From contig ML679989.1 of NCBI GenBank assembly GCA_007922225.1, forward strand, positions 15,999,974-16,063,973: DNA of 64,000 nucleotides. Reading direction: 5' to 3'. Positions 45,131 through 56,355 of this stretch are shown in pieces. Each line of letters starts with the position of its first letter. Position 1 is the stretch's first letter. The notes beneath the pieces were generated by a model. That model searched no databases. It had not been told where the DNA came from and saw only the letters and a list, made by a program, of their open reading frames with translations. The DNA is from Emydura subglobosa (lineage: Eukaryota > Chordata > Testudines > Chelidae). Made by a program: the position numbers and the translations under genes.

Positions 45131-45879
45131 TAATGCCTACCAGTCAGGGATAATCTGAGGAGTCACTCATAAATGCCTGTATTAGAAATTGAAGCTGGAC
45201 TTGAACGAGCTCCAAGTTTGGATCTCAGTGAAATTTGGGACTAACCCAAAACTCTGGATCCACTCCTCCCTCTCCCCCAGGATTATGGGAAATTTTGGAG
45301 ATGAGCTTTGTGACTCAGGATCTGGCTTTAGGAGTCTTGCGTGTTGTTACTCACTCTTGGACAAAAGGTGGTTGTTGTGTTGGGCTGGAGCCAACATACC
45401 ACAAAGAAACAGCTAGAAAACAAAGAACCGGGAAGAAAGAAAAAAAAAGGAACTCGCTCCTCGTGCCAGGAAGTGTGAGATCAGCAAGTGGGGGGCATGA
45501 AATAAAAGGCATGAAGAGATTCAAAAGGAGAATATTCTCAATGAAAACCCAATACAAATACTAGCTTGTTTTCCACTGCTTCTGGAAATGCCTCTCTCTG
45601 ACTGACAGAGAGCTTGAAGCCTTGAAAGCCCTGGCTTGCACAGGGATAAATCAAGGCTTCCAGCTTCCCTGATGTAGAGTTTGGAGCAGAGACCTGGCTA
45701 GAGCTGGGGCTTCTGGTTCTGCATCATGGAGTAAGTACTAGGATCCCCAGTCACAGGGCAAGCTGCTCCAGGACTGCAGTCCCTGGAAATCCAGGCTCCC
45801 CCACAGCCCACCAAGCAAACTGGCAGGAAACTGGGCTTAACAAAGAGAAGGTTCTCTCCCTCCTCTCCGAGGAACACAT

Positions 45880-46566
45880 TTTTAAAAAGGGTTCTTCAAT
45901 CAAGTAGAGAAAGCTGTAGCGTGATCCAATGGCTGGAAGTTGAAGCTGGACTGGAAATAAAGGGTAAGTTTTTTTAACAGTGAGGGCAGGGGTGTAGCTA
46001 TGGGTGGGCCTGAGTGGGCCACAGCCCACCCACTTTGAAAGCAGGTCCACCCAATCTGTTGCTTCTGCTGCCGACGCTCTGCTTAAACTACCCTGGAACG
46101 TCAGGTAGCTTTCAGCTGGTCGCTACCCGAACATCCCACTTCTGGTCACGTGGCTGGAAGCAGGGAGTTCGGGAAGCGACCGACAGAGAATCACTGAGCT
46201 GCCCGAAGCTCCAGTTGGCAAGCTAATTGGGGCATCCGGCAGCTTAGTTTCTCAGGCTGGTTGTTTCCTGAACGTCCTGCTTCGGTCATTTGACTGGAAA
46301 CAGGAAGTGGCCCAAGCCCACCTGAGTCAATCACAGGCCCTGCCCGAAAATCACTTCTGGCTATGCCCCTGAGTGAAGGTAATTAACCTTGGAACAATTT
46401 ACCAAGCATCATGATGGATTCTCCATCACTGACCATTTTTAAATCAAGTTTAGTTGTCTTTCTAAAAGATCTAGGAATTCTTTTGGGGGACGTTTTATAG
46501 CCCGTGTTATACAGGGGTCAGACTAGATTATCACAATGGTCCCTTCAGGCCTTGGAATCTATGAAT
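45880..46566 (+). mobile_element. CR1-family 3' end split by a hAT element
   Basis: The left part ends 'gaaataaagggtaag...acagtgaggg' at 45986; the right part resumes 'agtgaaggtaattaaccttg' at 46372 and continues 'gatggattctccatcactga', 'gggtcagactagattatcac' and 'ggtcccttcaggccttggaa'. Joined, the two parts follow the order of the CR1 subfamily seen on the reverse strand at 47.84-48.1 and 15.5-15.87 kb. Confidence 0.9.
45987..46371 (+). mobile_element. Non-autonomous hAT element (385 bases) with 8-base target duplication
   Basis: AGTGAGGG at 45979-45986 and AGTGAAGG at 46372-46379 (7 of 8). Terminal inverted repeats are CAGGGGTGTAGCTA (left) and CAGGGGCATAGCCA (right, reverse strand). No coding capacity. 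Confidence 0.9.
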
Positions 46567-46884
46567 CTGATACATTTCCACGTAACATTTTGGTTTTGAC
46601 TAATCAGTTATTTTGGGTTTTGGTTTTTTTGTCAAAAATCTGTTTCTGCAGAAAATTCCCAACCAGCTCTAATCTACAGGGGAAAAGCTTCTGTAGCGTA
46701 TCCCATTGCCAGGCCCTCTGGCTACTAAGTCCCACTCCACCATGACTAATTACTCACTGAATCTTTTCTATTAGCGTTTGAGAATACAAAAGGAAGTGCA
46801 AACACACCTTCTGCCAGTGCTCACGGCTGCCAAGTGTTCCCATAAATAACCTTGGGGGAAAGATGGCCGTAGGGCAGGACTGAA

Positions 46885-47015
46885 AGTCAGGAGAGCTAAA
46901 TCCTAAAACAGGTTATGATCTTGGGCAAGCCATTTAACATCTCTGCAACTCTATTTGCCCCATCAGTAAAGTGAATATGATACCTATTTCCCAAGGCAGA
47001 GCAGGTGGAAAAATG
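46885..47015 (+). repeat. MIR-like SINE
   Basis: 'gatcttgggcaagccattta', 'acatctctgcaactctattt' and 'gcaaagtg'-like tail match the classical MIR/core-SINE layout. Confidence 0.6.
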
Positions 47016-47279
47016 CTAAGTATCTTTCATGAAAAAAATAAATATTTTCAGATATTTTAAATAAAAGAATGAAAATCAGAAATCTTTCTGTTTCTGGAGA
47101 TTTCCCCGTTCCTCTCTCTTTTGACTGTCTCAGTTTCAGGGTAACTATGCCTGTATTTCACCATCCATGGTACCTTGAGGGCACCCACACAAAGGCTTCC
47201 ATTTCCCAGCTGTCACTTCTCCTGGACATGAAGATCCTTGTCTCACTTTCCTCTGACCAGAGATTTTAAGGCTGCACAG

Positions 47280-47835
47280 CTCCTTGCCTTATGTTGTGAT
47301 ATCCTCAGCAAGCCAGATTGCCCAAAAGATCCGCACCTGTGCTTTGCTTTCTCTTGAAGGCTTTCACCCACCATTGTAAGTTACTACAGAACTCCTTCTA
47401 AGCAAGCACATTTATCCTTCAGGTAAAAGTCTTACAGAGAAAATATGTTACACAATAAAAGAACCTATACACATGCTAAAAAGCTTGCCAGCGGTCACCT
47501 CACCTCCAGCCTAGGGCTCTGACAGGTTTTAGTTATTCAAAACCAACAAGGGAATTTTCCCTATGGTTACAAGTTAATTCACTTAGATCCAGAACCAGAA
47601 CACAGGCCGGGCAGAACAGCCATTTCTTTATACAGCTCAGGTCTGTGATCTTGACCTTCTATAATAGGTAATCAGCATATAAAGACCATCTCCTCAGAGT
47701 GTAGTTTCAAAAGCCTGGGAATTTCCATAACTGGAGTTGGGGAATTTGCATTAACCTTTCCCTAGAGTTTCCCAGGAAATCTACTTAACACTTCATGCAT
47801 TCAACTTCCTCAAAATAATTCCTCAAAATAATTCC
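47280..47835. other. Unassigned, possibly an old LTR
   Basis: 'aagcaagcacatttatcctt' and 'aagaacctatacacatgcta' resemble pieces of turtle retroviral-type repeats, but neither termini nor target duplications are visible. Confidence 0.25.
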
Positions 47836-47839
47836 TAGA

Positions 47840-50575
47840 TCATATCTTTCAGAGAAACATCCAACCTTGATTTTAAAATAGTCCATGATGGAGTATCCAA
47901 CACAGTCCTTGATAAGTTGTTCCAATGGTTAATTACTTTCTCTGTTAAAAATGCACTCATTTCCAGTCTGAATTTGTCTAGCTTCAATTTCCAGCCATTG
48001 GATCATGTTATAGCTTCTTCTGCTAGACTGAAGAGCCTACTATTAAATATTTGTTGTCCATGTATTTACTTGTCAACTAGGATCAAGTCGACCCATAGCC
48101 TTCTCTTTGTTAAGCTAAATAACGAGCTCCCAGTGTGTCTATCACTAACAGACTAGAAAACATACCTTATAATCATTCTTGTGATTCTTCTCTGAACTTA
48201 CGCCGATTTATCAACATCTTTCTTGAATTAAAACACAGAACTGGATACAATATTTCAGCAGCAGTTGCACCAAGGGCCAAATACAGAAGTAAAATAGCTT
48301 CTGTACTCCTACTCAAGATTCCCCTGTTTATGCATCCAAGGATTTCATTAGCCTTTTCAGTCACAGCATCGCACTGGGAGCTCATGTTCAGCTGATTATC
48401 CACCCCAACCAGCAAATCTTTTTCAGAGTCTTTGCTCTCCAGGATAGAGTATGGTCCTCTAAGTATGGTCTATGTTCTGTCCGTGGATGTATATATTTAC
48501 ATTTAGCCATATTAAAAAGCATATTATTGCTTTCACCCACTGTACCCAAGCCATCCAGGTCACTGTATACCAGTGATCTGTCCTCTTCATTATTTACCAC
48601 TCCCTCAATTTTTGTGTCATGTGCAAAATGTATCGGTGATGATTTAGGTTTTCTTCCAGGTCATTAAAAAACATTAAATAGCAATAGGGCCAAGAACTGA
48701 TCCCTGCAGGACCCCACTAGAAACACACCCATTCGGTTATGAGTCCCCTTTTACATTTGCATTTGGAGACCTATTAACTTTCCAGTTTTTAATCTAGGAG
48801 TGCCGTATTAATTTTATATTTTTCTAGTTTTTTAATCAAAATGTCATGCAGTACCAAATCAAATGCCTTAAAAAAGTTTAAGTGTATTACAACTTATTAC
48901 TTATTTGGTTGATAATGGTAATTTGTAATTGTATCAAAAAAATCTCAGCTTAGTTTAATGGGATCTATTTTCCACAAACCCATATTGATTTGTATTAATT
49001 ATCTTACACTCCTTTCTTTCTTTATTAATTGAGTCCTGTATCAGCCACTCCATTATCTGACCTGCGATTGATATTAGACCAACAGGCCTATAGTTATCTG
49101 GATCATTCTGTTTATCATTTCTAAACATTGGCACAACATTAGCTTTCTTCCTTTCTTCTGGAATTTCCCTGGGGTTCTAAAACATATTGAAAGTCAGCAT
49201 AAATGGTCCAGCAAGCTCCTACGCCAGCTCTTTAAAAACACTTGGATGCAAGATATCCAGACCTGCTGACTTAAAAAATATCTAACTTTAGTAACTTATG
49301 TTTAACATCCTCCTGAGGTATTAGTGGAATGGAAAGAGTGTTATATGATTTGACTATATCATCTGTTTTTCCCAAATATAAAACCAGAAATATGTATTGA
49401 ATGCTTCTGCCTGTTCTGCATTATTATGGATAATTCTACCATTTCCATCTAGTAATGGACCAATAGCATTGTTAGAATTCTTTTTTTCCTATATACTTAA
49501 AAAATTCCTTCTTATTGTCTTTCACACTCTGCTGGTCATGGATTTTTCCTTGTATTCCTTTGGTTCCCTTGTCAATTTTCTTCAGTTTCTAGCTTCTGAT
49601 TTATATTTATTATAATCAGCTTCCCTTTCTTCCATTTCTTTTTAATTTTTATAGCTGCCTTTACTTACCCTCTAAACCAGTTTTTTTTTTTTTAAACCAA
49701 GATAGCTTTCTTTCTCCATTGTAGGATTGTGGCTTTTTGGGTATCTAATAAAGTGTTCTTGAATGATTCCCTATTATCATTCACATTTGTCTGTTTAAAA
49801 TTCTTCATCCCAGCTGATTTGGCTCATAATTATTTTCAGCTTTATGAAATTGGCCATTTTAAAGCACCAAGTGGGTGTGTATGTATAACATTGGTATCGT
49901 CTTTATTCTGTTTGCACAGTACAAATGTGATCAAGTCATGATCACTTGTAATTAAGTTACCATTCAGTTTTAGTTCTGTGATTAGTTCCTCTTTATCTGT
50001 CAAAATAAGGTCTAATACAGAATTCCTCCATGCTGAATGCAACACCTTTTGAGCTAGGACATTGTGATCTATAAGGTTTAGAAATTCCAAGGATGTCTTA
50101 GTACTGGCAGCATAGGACCTCCATCAAACCTCTCTCAAATTGAAGACTCCCATGATCACACAGCTTTTTTCCTACACATTATAGATAGGAACGTAAGAAA
50201 CTGGTCATGCTGTTCCCTAGTGTGATTTGGTCTGTAGCTGACAAGAAGTAATGGCCTATCTTGTGCTTTATCTGTTAGGACATTAATCCATAAGCATTGA
50301 AGATCATTTTCTTCCATCTTATCAGTGACTTGGAAACAGGGAACGCCATTTTTGACATAGACTGCTACTCTCCCTGACACACACACACACACACACACAC
50401 TCTTTTGCTCACTCTATCTTTCCTAAATGGGTTATAACCATTGATATTAACATTCCAGTCATGGGAATCACCCCGCCAAGTTTCAGTAATACCAGCTAGA
50501 TCAAGTTCATGCTCAAACCTGTTGTCCCAAAAGTCCATATTTGTCTGGCACATTTTCAAAATAGTCTTTTGAACT
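47840..50575 (-). mobile_element. Long CR1 LINE with endonuclease and reverse-transcriptase remnants
   Basis: Read on the reverse strand from 50575. Endonuclease: HELDLAGITETWRGDSHDWN, then GYNPFRKDR, then GRVAVYVKNGVPCF with a (CA)n tract in between, then a segment ending LDLILTDKEELITE and LITSDHDLITFVL. RT remnants: 'gataactataggcctgttgg' (DNYRPVG), and 'gtttctagtggggtcctgca' (VSSGVLQG). At 48,415-48,240: VDNQLNMSSQCDAVTEKANE and ILGCINRG. The 3' region ends at about 47,840. The frames are broken in many places, including the region of the catalytic Asp pair. At about 2.7 kb it is the longest LINE here, but it is 5'-truncated and dead. Confidence 0.92.
50377..50400. repeat. (CA)n microsatellite inside the CR1 endonuclease region
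   Basis: Twelve CA units replace endonuclease codons between RKDR and GRVAVYV of the LINE. Confidence 0.9.
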
Positions 50576-53400
50576 CCCAGTTTCTCATGTCTGTCACCTC
50601 TTCCCCCTTGAGAGGGTTACACAATCCTGCCTACAATAATACATAAACTTAATACAATAAGATCTTCCAAGGATATTTCAGGAAATTTCCCAATCTGTCA
50701 CAGACCCCTTTTCAGAGGCAAAATAAACAAAAAAGAAAGAAGGGGGGTGGAGAGAAAAGGAGGGGAAAGGGGAAACCAAAACTTGTTTGATTTTCTATAT
50801 CAAAAACTTATTGGTGGTTGGTTTTATTCGCCCCCCCCCCCCCAGTGAACTTTGGAGTTCTGTTTAAATTCAGCTTAGTCAACATCAGCCCCCATTGTCT
50901 GTGGAATTGTTCTGCTTTGTTTGCATATTTGTCTGTGAGATTTTGACACTTCTGTTCCCAGCCTCAGATTTAGATTCATGTCGCTCTGTTTTCCCTTGTT
51001 TATTGTTCCCTGGGCTCTGTTTACAAACCTGGGCTGTTTACAAAGCGCCACACAAACTGGAGAACACAGTGAGACATTTGCTGGTGACATTAAGAGCTGT
51101 TCAGCTGAGTTCAACTGCAGCACAGTCTACAAGGCCAGAACTAAACAAAACAGAATTAACCTATTGGTTTGTGTGGGTGGAAAATGCCTGGATTGTTTGG
51201 TGTCCACCACTCTAGTGCTGAAGTCATGCAATGAGCTCTTGTTCTAGGCCTGGAAAACCCTGCTAAGGAAAAGTAGCTCATGTCACATGCTAAGTCTGCA
51301 CAGGTTTAGTGTCTCATTGAAGAAGCCAGCCTTTGCAGCCGAGATTTTCAAAGGCATCTAAGGAAGTTGGATGCCTAAATCCCTTAATCTCCTTGTAAAA
51401 TGCCATATACATCTTTTTAACAGCTGCAGCTCAAGACCTGCTGCTGCCATAGAATCTGCAAGGCCAAAAAGCAAAAAAAAAGCTCACTCCAGAAGAACGA
51501 ACTGTCCAGCAACGTAGGAAGACCCTACAACAAAGCCCCCAAACTGGTCATGTCACAGAACCTCAAGGCCTAATCCATATATTCGTGCAAGATTGCTTTA
51601 GTGCTACCGGCAGATAAGTCACATGAGAATTGCATGGCACTAGTGGCTTGGGAGAAAAGCCAATCCTTGGAAAAGGAATGATAGAACTAGGCTAATGTGC
51701 GCATACTGTTCCCAGGTGCTGTAACCGGTGTTTAATTTGGTCAGTCACTCATAAAAGATATTTGATTGCTATTTGCTATGCACAAGTAGGTGGATTGTTA
51801 GAGTCTCAAAGACACCCAAATCTCAGAACATTTTCCTATGTCTTTAACCCTAGAAGAATTATCCATAAGAAAGATCAGAGTGTAATGCCTTTTCTCTGAC
51901 ATAAAAACAGACAAACAACATAGTCTGCTCACACCCTAACATAAGGATGTGTTAGAATAGTACTGAAGCTGAGTGTCTAATTGCAGTTTTATTATAAAGC
52001 TAGTTTTTCAGAAGTTTATGACTTAGATGTTTCAAATGTCATCACAGTGAAAACTGGACACACAAAGTTGTTGGCTGGTTGAGAAATGTTTGCCTTAAAA
52101 TGTTTTACTTTATTAAGCATCTTATTTGTTCATAAATAGGAAAAAAAAAAAGGGGGGGGGAGGGGGAGGAATCACAATTTAGAAGATCTTTCCTCTTTGT
52201 GTTGGTCGTCTTCGTTTTCCCAATTTCATTGGGATTTTGTCTAAATTCAAAAAAGAAAAGAAAACTTGACCAACTTTTTAGGTTGTCAAAGAAGTAAGTT
52301 TCATGGACATTTCAACAAAGCTTTTCTCCTTTATTTCAAATTCTGAAATTCAAAATTTCATCCAAATGTCGACATTTGAAAGATGTCCACCAGTTCTGTT
52401 TACACACACGTTAGCAGAGGACTCCGTTCAAGTTACAGACACGTTAAAAATAACCAAGTCATCATGAAATCAAGATCATACTTGATATTCAAGAGCTTAT
52501 TGGGAATCAGAGGGACACGATCTTGCCAAGATCCTTTTTTCTGTGTATATTTATATTTATATATATTATATTTAAAAGAGTTTGGCATATCTTGCCCAGC
52601 GAGCCTGGGACCGGCTTGTTCAGCCAAGCACATAGGTTAAAGGGACTTTTGGTGATGGACAGGAGTTTACAATGTTGTTAGTGGTTCCCGTAACTTTCCC
52701 TTTCCTTACACGTAATCCGATCCCTGAGAAGCAGCTTTGCATCTGTGGAACATGAATGACGCACTTTCATCGATTTCAATACTGAAAGTAGTTTGAGCTC
52801 TCTCCTCTTTTATCTAATGGGAAGTCCAAACGGGGTCAGCGCCGAACCAGTCGTCATTCTTGAATGAAATGAAGGAACACACAGTGTCACCTGATCTCTC
52901 TCTCAGTCACAGACACAGCGCCTGCTCTGCTGCTCATCAGAACTCCTGACACCGAGGTGCTGCTGCAGACAGGAGCCCAATGGAGCAGAGCGCTACAGAA
53001 GGCTTGCAAGGCGCAGATGCATCCTGAAGTCCTGCCTCAGATTTCACACAGGCAAAACTCCCACTGAGGTCAATGACGCAAAACTAGCCCACGCCTTTGA
53101 CGGTGCAGGAGGCCTGGCATCGTTGTGCCATGTGGGGCACGGTCTGAGATGGGAGGGAACATGCTGTGCATACTTAACCCTGTGTGACATGGAGCCCAGC
53201 TCCACGAAGCCTCTCTGTGCATAGTCATATAGGGAGCGCTGGGCCTAGCAGAGGGCTGCAGGATCAGCCATCATGTAGATCCTCCATTCCATCCCCCCTT
53301 AGCAGGACGACATGAGGGACAATTTAATGTATTCCATCCCTTGCTCTCTGGAGATCCTCAAGGATGACCCCAACTAGTTTGGGAGGATTCAACACAGTGG
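50576..53400. other. Intergenic, no gene recognised
   Basis: Contains C13 at about 50,831-50,843, an A12/G8 homopolymer junction at 52,141-52,160, and a degenerate A/T-rich repeat at about 52,190-52,390. Open frames up to 106 codons have no motif. Confidence 0.5.
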
Positions 53401-53404
53401 GAGT

Positions 53405-54200
53405 TATTCCTGAATAAGGAACTCAGAGCCAGATACTCAGCTAGTGTAAACGGCCACTGCTTCAGTGGAGTCATGCTTGATTTACACCATAGGAGGATTT
53501 GGCGCATGGTTTCTAATCAGGAATTAGAGGGGGACCACAATGAAGTAGGTGTAAACATAGTTTGTTGGCTTCACTCCCAGAATCACTTGCACTTTACATT
53601 GCACAACACATGGATCTGGGTGCAGATGCTGAGTAGGGCATCATTAAAATGGATGGAGCTATTCTGATTCACACCAGCTGGGGAACAGGCCCATGTCTCT
53701 GTAACATCTCAATGAGCCACAGAAATTCTAAGGTGAACTCGTGCTGCTCAGCACTCGACTCCCTGTGGTGCTCCCAACGCACACCCCGGCTCGTAAATTG
53801 CTTGCAAGAATAGCTAACTAATAAAAAATGAAAATGTGACTTTGCCATTGATTTCGATACAGTCAGTGGGCGGAAGGAGGCCATTGGCCTCACTGAGCAA
53901 AGAGGAAAAAGCATCTATGCGAGACAGCTGGATGAAACGCCCAACCTGTCAATATTCCCGATGAAGATGAATTTCATTGCTAAAAGGCAAAGTTCCAGGC
54001 CTGAGAAAAAAAGACCCCAAGACCATTAATTTCAATAGAGGTTAGGCCCGTAGGACTGGCACTGTGTACGAGAAAGAAAAGAGCCTGATTGTGGTAAAAT
54101 TCCATGGAGCTTGCTCGCCAGTTGTGGTGGTAAACTGCTGCACCTCAACTGATGTTATGCCAATTAACACCAGCTGAGGATCTTGCCCATTGGCTTTGCT
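53405..54200. repeat. Scattered copies of an old 'gatttacaccagc' repeat
   Basis: Fragments such as 'gagccagatactcagctagt', 'tcatgcttgatttacaccat', 'gattcacaccagctggggaa' and 'tatgccaattaacaccagct' recur. The same type is found at 0.88-0.96, 7.05-7.10, 15.23, 57.3-57.5, 58.5 and 61.2-61.33 kb. Very degenerate, so borders cannot be set. Confidence 0.4.
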
Positions 54201-54689
54201 GGAGAGCCACCTGATTTGCATAGGCCAGGCTCTGAATGAGCTCTCCCCTGCCATCTGCTGATGAACTGGGAAAAAAGACCTCCGGAGCAGACAGTATCTG
54301 CCTAGGTGCACCGACTTTTAAAAGCTAGGTGTTCTGCTTTCCCGAAGTGATCACTTTTGGCTGCTTTGGGTTACATTCCACTTTAGCCCTGAGGCCAGGT
54401 GTAATGAAGTGGTGTTATTCCAAATAGAGGCCGAAGTTTTACATTTACACTGGTGTAATGGAGGGCAAAAATCAGGCCCCAAGGCTGGCAGGCTGTGTGC
54501 GCATAGTGCAGCGACCAGTGATGGCACCATTTCTGAGCAGTCAGGCCTGAGTACTTGCCACACTGGTTGTTACTGTTGCTCTGGAAAGGAGCAGGCTGAG
54601 AACCATCAGGCATTTTGTGCTGCTGAAACTAGAGTGTGCAAATACAGGAGGAAGGGAATAGGCCATGGCCTATTGTGATGATCCCTGAA

Positions 54690-54810
54690 TTTGAGAGAGA
54701 AATAGGATTGTTATCTTGCCCTGCTGTTGAAGAATTTCTCCCTCGGATTGTAATCTCTTGGAGCCAGGGACAATTGTTTTGTTCTGTGTTTACACAGCAC
54801 TTAGCATCTG
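54690..54810 (+). repeat. Old interspersed repeat
   Basis: 'ttggagccagggacaattgt' and 'tgtttacacagcacttagca' match the SINE/LINE-tail type at 31.07 kb. Confidence 0.5.
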
Positions 54811-56150
54811 CCCCAAGGAGCTTACAAACCAAGGGAGATTTTTTTCCTCATTTAGGTCCATGACTTGAGCTCCTTCACACCTACTACAATAGAAACAGAC
54901 CATAATAAGGATCTTACAATCAGATAAGTGAAAGAATCCATATCAATGTCTGGCCGGCCAGCCAGAACTCTATCTCCCCACCACGGACGACAGGATCTCT
55001 CTAGACAGGGGGAGAGACCATGTCAAAGCATGGACATTCACATAACCACACACATCTGAAACCTGATCACTCTGGCCCCCCAGTCGGCTCTTTTTCTAGC
55101 CCACAACTCCAGGCAGCGGCAGAGCGGAGCGTGGAGGAGCTCACCCGGTGAGGCTGGGATTGAATGGGCAAACCTCAAGCCAGTGTGTTGCCACAGCCTC
55201 TGCCTTTTCCACTGCACCAGCGGACTGATAGCAGCTCGCACAGCTCCACCCTCTGCCTGCAGGCTGCAAGTGCTCTGTGCAGACCTGGGAAGGAGAGAGC
55301 GGAGAGATGAAGGGGACGGGAGGAAATCTCTTGCCCTCCTCACTTTGAGGCCTTTGGAGAACAGAGCATGCCACATTTCCAAGCAACATTCCACAGATGC
55401 CAAAATTCAGCATGAGTGATACTGCTTAGACAACACGCAGCACTGAGCCTTTGCTCAGTAACGATCGGGTGGCCGGAAAAGCAAAAGCTGGCAAGTATGC
55501 CATGATTCATCTCTGTGAATCAAATATTTTGTTATGAACACCGCTCCTTGCAACTTATCCAAGAGAATCTTCCTGGCGGGGCCCGATCCTAGCCACACAA
55601 CCCTTATTCCTGTACATCCCAATTGAGGGAATGGCTCAAGTTCCGAGGGGCCACGGGGCCAGGAGGACGTGCATCTGCAGTAAGGAGCACGGTACCTCGC
55701 AGCTGCACAATCAGAGCATTGCTGTTGCTCTCAGCTCAGGTCAACCAGCAGCATGGTGATGCAAGACCTCGTGCCTGTCTGCAAACCCACACAGCGCAAA
55801 CAGCTGAAGGTTCCAGTACCCACACTCCTGCTTACAAGAAAAGCAGAAAGGGCGAGAGCAGTGTGGTTTGATGCTGTGTGGAATGCAGTAGCCATGTGTG
55901 CAGTATGCAAATGATGTGGCTAAATGGGAGGATTGTTTGTTTCTAATCAACTCAACACCTACCTCACTACATTGGGCCTTGAAAGATGACCGAAAACTGG
56001 GGGAAGGGAATACTGGGTTTGTTCCGTTTGCTTGTTTATGATGGATGGCGAAGGCCTGAAATGTTTTGGGGGAGAGGGGTGTTGTTTTTTTTTAAGTAGG
56101 CACATGAGATTAACTGTTGTTTTTTTTTTTTTTTTTTTTAATATTGAAAA
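54811..56150. other. Intergenic, no gene recognised
   Basis: A moderately GC-rich piece at about 55,080-55,420 has open frames on both strands (up to 121 codons) with no recognisable motif and no splice context. A T19 run lies at about 56,121-56,140. Confidence 0.5.
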
Positions 56151-56154
56151 TATC

Positions 56155-56355
56155 AGGAATGACAGTCAAGATTTTCCAAAGTGACCAGTGATTTGGAGTG
56201 CCCAACTTCACAACCTTGAAAGGAGCCTGATCTGGAGAAAGTGCTGCACACCTACTTTCTTCAAATCATCCTAATTTAAGGTGTCTCAAGTTGGACCCCC
56301 AAAATGGAGGCACCCCAAACCCTTTTGAAAATCAGCCCCTTTTGAAAATCTCGGA
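56155..56355 (+). repeat. Old interspersed repeat, same type as 2.87-3.03 kb
   Basis: 'agattttccaaagtgaccag', 'aaggtgtctcaagttggacc' and 'aacccttttgaaaatcagcc' parallel the repeat inside the TNFSF15 intron. Confidence 0.6.

Noticed and set aside
55038..55419. Overlapping 121-, 90- and 78-codon frames in a GC-rich patch
   Set aside because: Open on both strands at once with no motif, as expected from composition.
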